64,000 nt of DNA. It comes from Diadema setosum. Taxonomy: Eukaryota > Echinodermata > Echinoidea > Diadematoida > Diadematidae. The notes under the pieces were generated by a model. It was given only the letters and a program-made list of their open reading frames with translations, made no database searches and was not told where the DNA came from. Below are positions 59,032 to 64,000 of this stretch, piece after piece. The first letter of the stretch is position 1; each line of letters begins with the position of its first letter. A program made the position numbers and the translations under genes. Location of the stretch: NCBI RefSeq assembly GCF_964275005.1, contig NC_092705.1, forward strand, positions 16,333,385-16,397,384, read 5' to 3'.

Positions 59032-61776
59032 GTAAGTGTCATAGAAAACTTGTCTACATTGTTGAGGTAATTGATTTTAAAAGCACAATTTACCTTTTGC
59101 ATATGAAACAAAAACCCAGCGTTAGTGCTTTAAAATAGTTCTAAAATGTGATTTAGGGAAAGAAACAACCACTGTAAAAATTTGAATCCGTGTAATCGAT
59201 GTCAAGTGTTGTTAAATACACAAAATATAAACAATAGTTATAATAAAAATGTTTCCAGACTAAAGCGTATACAGTTACGGTTTATTGAGAAAAACACTGA
59301 TATCTCCTTATATCTTAGGCTTTATTGCAAAAATTTTATATGGTAGGATGTTTTATGATACAACAGACCTACACATATGAATCAAAAGTGATATCTTGAA
59401 CATTTTTGAAATCACTGCTCCCAAAGGTAAACTGGACCTTTAATGGAATTAATATTTGGTTTCAAGAACTTGTTTAATTTAAGCTTACTGCAAGGTAGTT
59501 ACTGAGCTTGGGTTACCTTCACTTTGAGTTCAAGTGTTTATTGTACAATTCTCTGCTGCAGGGACTGCAGCAGAGAATTTTGATAACAAAATCAGTGAAT
59601 TGTGTAAGTAATCCCAATTATATGAAGCTAATCTTTATTTTTGTGTCTGTGTGCATTGTTTAGTATGTGAGGATTGAACAGAGAAGCAACAGTAGGAGCC
59701 TACGTGTAACTTGCAAAAGTTCAAACCAATTCCTGAAAATACTTAAATTCCTCTGTTGTAACTGATAAATATTTTCTGTTATATCATTTCCTAGCAGAGT
59801 AAGGAGTGGAAATTTTGTATATTTGTAGATTTTTTTAAACTCTTTTGACCCCCCAAGTCCTCCCCCCCCCCCAGACCAGGTAAAAAAAAAATTGATATAT
59901 TTAAAGTACTGGGTAACAAACTTGTGAATGCAACATGCATAGATAATGAATAACCCAGTTAAATATAACTCGTAAATATGGTCTATTTACAGAGACATTG
60001 TCGGTGTACAGATGTTTTCTTTGGATAGAGTGTGAGATTTGTAGTTATAATTAAGATGCCAAATGTATTATATGAAAAAACTGTATCTCAGCAACATAGT
60101 ATTTCATGGTAACAAGAAAAACATAAGACTAGTTGCAGAAGAGATATTCAGGCTCAAGATTTGGTGAATTTGCAGTCTTCATAAAGGCCTTTTAGGGTAG
60201 TGTCATTTTTTTTTTTTTGTGGCTCTGGTGTGCCAATTTCAAAAACATAAATACTTCGCTATTTGGTGTGGATTTCATGCAATAAAGAAGAAATATGAAA
60301 AAGAGGAAGCAAAGGCCTTTCCTCCTGATTTTTATCATTGCGGAAAGTGGTCAAATGAGTAGTCCTTTAAAAATTTGAGATTTGAGTACTTTGGGTTTTA
60401 ACAGCTTGTCAAATGTAGAAACACACATGAGTCATAGTTTGTGTGATTATCATGTCACAAAAGAAGAGAAAGAAGGGGAGGCAGAGATAGAGAAGAATTT
60501 TTTGATACAAAATCTGTCCGTCATCAAGGATGGTTGAACTGGTTGGCCTAACTGACAAAATCCTTCCAAATTTAAGGATATTAAAACAACAGATGCCATT
60601 TAGATTCAACAAATCATGATAGAATGTGGACTCAGTGTCCCCTTCAAGTAAACAGTCATTTCACATCACCATGTTGTGTGCAGGAAATATTCGTGCTCTG
60701 GAGGGCATTATCTGTTTTATTTCGATAACATCACGTGTGGCAGAGCGTCTCGCTGCCTAGGAGGGCGAAAAGAATCTTATGCTTTGCGGTTTTAGAGCAT
60801 TCACTGTCCACCGTTGCAGCTGCATGAACGGCCACTTCCCGTTCACCACTGAAAGCCAGTTATTCAGGGAATTCTGAGTAATTTGCATAGATGTAATCTG
60901 ACCTATCCATCTCACTGTCCCCTCACTCTGTTTGTCCTCCCTGTTGTGATGATATATTTCAAAGCCTGTGTTGACATTCCCAGTGCTGTCTAGTGTCATG
61001 CCTGCTTTGCTGCTATCTTACTTTCTTAATGAGACATAAAGATAGAAGTGACCAATCATGAGAAAACCAAGACAAACCGATATTGTTCATTGTGTACTTT
61101 ACTATTGATATGGTACAGTGTATAAGCATTGTGTGAGATTGTGTTCATTGTATCATATTTATCTTTCTCTTTTGATCATGACATAAAAATAGGTGTGGGT
61201 TAATACCTTGAGATTTAGTGAGATATGAAGGAACTATGTTTCTTGTCACATATCAAAACTACAGGTGACTGACTTGTTTTATTTCAGGATATTTCCATTC
61301 TATTACAAAGCAGTGTTTAATACCAAGTGTGAAAAAACCCCAAACAAACATGAAAATGTTAGTGGGAGTATTGATGTCTGTATTCAAAGACCAGTTAAAA
61401 TTTCCGGATCTATATGGAAATATGGGGTCCAGGAAGATAACATTGTGTTTGACAAAAAAACAAAAAACCAAACAAACAACAACACAAAAAACTACAATCA
61501 GTGTCATTTGGTCTCATGCATTTTTTTTTTGTTCTCCTCTCTTGTATATGTTGTCCCTTCCTTCTCTCTCCTTATTCATTCACCTCTTTCTTTGCGAATA
61601 TTGCTCCACTGTCTCTTCTCATTTTTCATCTCTTTCTCTGTGCCTTTCCTTTGTCCATCCCTCTCTCTTTCTCTTTCTGTGGATTTGTCACTATCTGTCT
61701 GTCTGTCTGTCCATCTGTTTCACTCCTTATCCATCTCTTGCAATCTCTCTTTCAATTTCCATTGCCATCCAAACAG
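59032..61776 (+). other. Second intron of the permease-like gene
   Basis: About 2.75 kb, GTAAGT to ccatccaaacag. The last 260 bases (61510-61770) are an exceptionally long pyrimidine-rich tract of ctttctc and ctgtctgtctgtc words. No other gene seen. Confidence 0.55.
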
Positions 61777-61850
61777 GTCTGCCCGTCACTCTGGCCCATT
61801 CCGGCTTCACACCATTTGTGGTCTCCTTTCTCATTGGCTTTGTGGTTCAG
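61777..61850 (+). CDS. Permease-like membrane protein, third coding exon
   Basis: A 74-bp exon after ccaaacag and before CAG|GTAAAG. It completes the Gly codon and reads GLPVTLAHSGFTPFVVSFLI then GFVVQ: the LP..L..SG linker and the second membrane helix, as in AAAP/TMEM104-type transporters. It ends in phase 0, and the rest of the gene (further helices) lies right of the window. No further exon was recognised up to 64000. Confidence 0.72.
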
Positions 61851-61878
61851 GTAAAGAGAGTTTCTCTCGTATTCAAAG

Positions 61879-62463
61879 GGATGGTATAGTTTTGGTTGAG
61901 ATGGGACTTCAGGTTTGCATTCTTTTTTTTTGTGAGATAATGAGAAACCTCTTATGAAATAGGAAAGAGCATGTAATTCTAAGTGGAATTCAAAGTCTAC
62001 TGTATAAGCTGTAATTTTCGCGAGGGTTTGATTTGCGCAAATTTTGTGAATCACAGTTGGATCAGGAATTTGACAACATGCGAAAATGTCGCCATGAGCC
62101 AGAGGAATAGTACATTTACTATAGCGTTAGTATTCATTCGCAAAAACAACATATCGCGTAAATGTCTGTGCCCTCCTCATTCGCAAAAATATCTGTCCAC
62201 AAAAATAATAGTGTATTCAGTATTTGATGAAAATTGGTTTTGAAATGACCGAAAGGTGGGACCCACCTTTAGCATTGCTTTGCTTTACTTAGTTTTTTGG
62301 ATATCTCAGCCATTTTAAAAGTGATTTTCATCAATAAACCTAATAAACTTTGAATCCCTATTAGAATTGTATGTTCTGTAACAATTCATAAGTGGTTTCT
62401 TAGTATCTCGCAAAAAGTTAGAAGCTCAGTCCACATCTCCACCAATACTCTGCCATCCCTTTA
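61879..62463. mobile_element. MITE family A copy split by a family D MITE
   Basis: The left arm begins gggatggtatagttttggtt and the right arm ends ccaatactctgccatccctt. The family word 'gaattcaaagt' / 'tttgatgaaaatt' is broken at 61997/62223 by a family D element (61998-62222, TACTGTATAAGC...ATTCAGTA). Confidence 0.65.
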
Positions 62464-63282
62464 ACTCCCTCTCCTGGGCAAGCCTTACTCAGATATTATG
62501 CATTTGTAATTTATTGTCAGCCGTGGGGGGAGCTTCCTGTCGATGTGCTTCTGTGGGAACAATTAGTAATCATGCTCGGTATTAGTTTACATAATGTGGT
62601 CTTTAAGTGAGATTGTTTCTCATGGAACAGCTGCAGTAGGTAGATCTCAAATTTTGTTTGTTACTGACAAATATTGGGGGGGGGGGGGGGCAGGAGGAAA
62701 AGAAGCAGAAGTTGATGCATTTTTAGTCTGGCTACCAGACCCTCTGCTTGTACTATTTTGCTGTACAGAATATTGACACCCTCAACGTCGAAAACTGGTA
62801 TATGTTAAAGGCGCGGCGACTTTCTTGTGGGGCGGTAACGAAGCGGAGTCCAGTTGGCAAAGGGACTGGAAACGAGACTAATGCATTTTAAGTGCAGAAT
62901 CCATATCACTTTCTGAAAAACAAACAAACATCCCAGTGGAGGTTTCATTTTACAATCCATCCTCAGTTTTCTAGTAATGTCAGGACTGGCGCCCTTCCAA
63001 ATAAAAGATATGGCCGGATAAGTGACTGAAAGCTCAAGCACAACACTTTTAGGCATATTGTGTTTGTGATAAGGCATTGTTGATTTACTCTTTGCTACAA
63101 TATATGACCATGTACAACTCTGTACATGATATTGCATGATTGTAACTGAGATAAATGATTTATGCTACTACGAGTGGGAAGACACCTTCCTCTTGGTTTC
63201 TGTTTCTTTTAGCAACAGTATTTCGCACAGAAAGTGCAAAGCCAATAATGTGCCAGTCCATGTCAGGACAGTAGGGTGACCC
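62464..63282. other. Third intron, no feature recognised
   Basis: Contains a G run at 62676-62690. No exon continuing the permease frame found. Confidence 0.35.
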
Positions 63283-63486
63283 GACATTTGCTCCTGCGAC
63301 AGTTGCTCCAGTCTTATTTTCTCCAAGGACTTAGGGTTAGGGTTGATTTAGAGGTTTGATGGCGTTTGAAGTGTAATTTGATGTGAGGGTTAGGATTAGT
63401 TGGTAGGGCAATGTTTGTAGATAGAATTTATGTTTGGCTTAGTGTGCAAATGTTTCATTGGAGCAATTGTTGCAGGAGCAAATGTC
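63283..63486. mobile_element. MITE with GACATTTGCTCCTGC ends
   Basis: GACATTTGCTCCTGCGACAG TTGCTCCA at left is mirrored by TGGAGCAATTGTTGCAGGAG CAAATGTC at right (about 28 bp, two mismatches). The interior has ttagggttagggtt words. About 204 bp, non-coding. Confidence 0.72.
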
Positions 63487-63657
63487 ATGGAACTGGACAA
63501 TACAGGGATCCGGAAGAAGTAATTGCAGGATAAATGATGTGGGACTGTATATATTTTAATATTGTCCAAGCTCTTCTTCAGTTCGTAGGCTTAAAAAAAA
63601 AAAAGGAATAAGAAAAGAAAACAATGCAACTGGTCATTTTCAAAGGTTTTTTTTTTT

Positions 63658-64000
63658 ATGCCTCCGCCACGAAGTGGTGCTGGAGGCATTATGTTTTCGG
63701 GTTGTCTGTCCGTCCGTCCGTCCTTCCATCCGTCTGTAGTGAATTTTGTGGACAGCGTAACTAAAAAACCTTTTGAGGTATCCTAATGAAACTTGGCAGG
63801 TATGTGTATTAGGGGGTGAAGTTGTGCCTATTAACTTTTGGGTGCACATGCTCAAGGTCAAAGGTCAAAAGGTCAAGGTCAAATACATAAAATTTCACTA
63901 TTTCCACCATATCTATGCAATGCTTGAAGATATTTTCTTGAAACTTAGTGTATACATGTATTACCCAATTAAGATTCTCTGGTGAAAGTTTGGGGTCATG
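63658..64000. mobile_element. Family C element, right part, running off the window
   Basis: Begins atgcctccgccacgaagtgg in the orientation opposite to 50637-51768, followed by gtccgtccgtccgtcc, 'gaggtatcctaatgaaactt' and aaggtcaaaggtcaaaaggt. Confidence 0.65.

Noticed and set aside
61265..61957. 230-residue open frame rich in Ser/Leu/Phe
   Set aside because: Mostly translation of the pyrimidine tract in the second permease intron. The real coding part is only the 74-bp exon, which is in another frame.
63183..63271. Possible fourth permease exon after 'ttctgtttcttttag'
   Set aside because: The phase-0 continuation meets a stop within 12 codons and shows no membrane helix.

Overview
This is nuclear DNA of an animal, most likely a marine invertebrate and possibly an echinoderm. 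Genes are split by long introns with GT/AG splice sites, overall base composition looks AT-rich, and most of the window is repeat DNA. The repeats include families carrying TGACCTTTGACC boxes, families with GACGGACGG-type minisatellites, and 'tatgcctccgcc' elements; I associate this mix with marine deuterostomes and molluscs. No bacterial gene organisation, operon or CRISPR array is present. The species assignment is an inference.

Three host genes can be supported. (1) Positions 509-2396, plus strand: the last two coding exons of RBMX2 (spliceosomal RNA-binding protein, yeast Ist3/Snu17 family). The 5' part lies left of the window. (2) Positions 18995-26578, minus strand: three coding exons of a TCTP/TPT1 homologue with an unusually long helical hairpin. 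The first coding exon was not found, and the exact C-terminus is uncertain because a strong splice donor follows the EEKF codons. (3) Positions 43113-61850, plus strand: the first three coding exons of a polytopic membrane protein of amino-acid/auxin permease type. They join in phase across a first intron of about 15.6 kb and a second of about 2.7 kb. The gene runs off the right edge.

The remaining DNA is a layered record of transposable elements. By region: 3.7-9.6 kb holds pogo/Tigger-like TA-flanked MITEs, one split by a 2.8 kb element with AGGTGATCCGA ends and a tRNA-like relic. 12.2-12.96 kb has two adjacent MITEs. 16.9-17.9 kb and 19.4-19.6 kb have hAT-like elements with 6-bp and 5-bp target duplications. 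23.4-24.4 kb is a 1 kb fold-back palindrome. 25.6-26.3 kb is a TTA-flanked Harbinger-like element. 27.6-30.2 kb has two repeat families built from internal tandem repeats. 34.8-41.2 kb is a nested cluster: a CR1/L2/Jockey-like reverse-transcriptase relic split by two CG-rich MITEs and by a 2.9 kb hAT element that contains a 168-bp satellite. 42.1-42.5 kb has nested MITEs and a 28-bp perfect palindrome flanked by 8-bp direct repeats. 44.4-48.4 kb is a 4 kb TA-flanked element with tagged ends that encloses a 72-bp satellite, itself interrupted by another element. 50.6-51.8 kb and 55.0-56.3 kb are full copies of the two GACCTTTGACC-bearing families.

The most unusual theme is that several DNA-transposon-like units enclose tandem satellite arrays between intact terminal repeats. 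No transposase reading frame was recognised in them, so mobility, if any, must have been supplied in trans.
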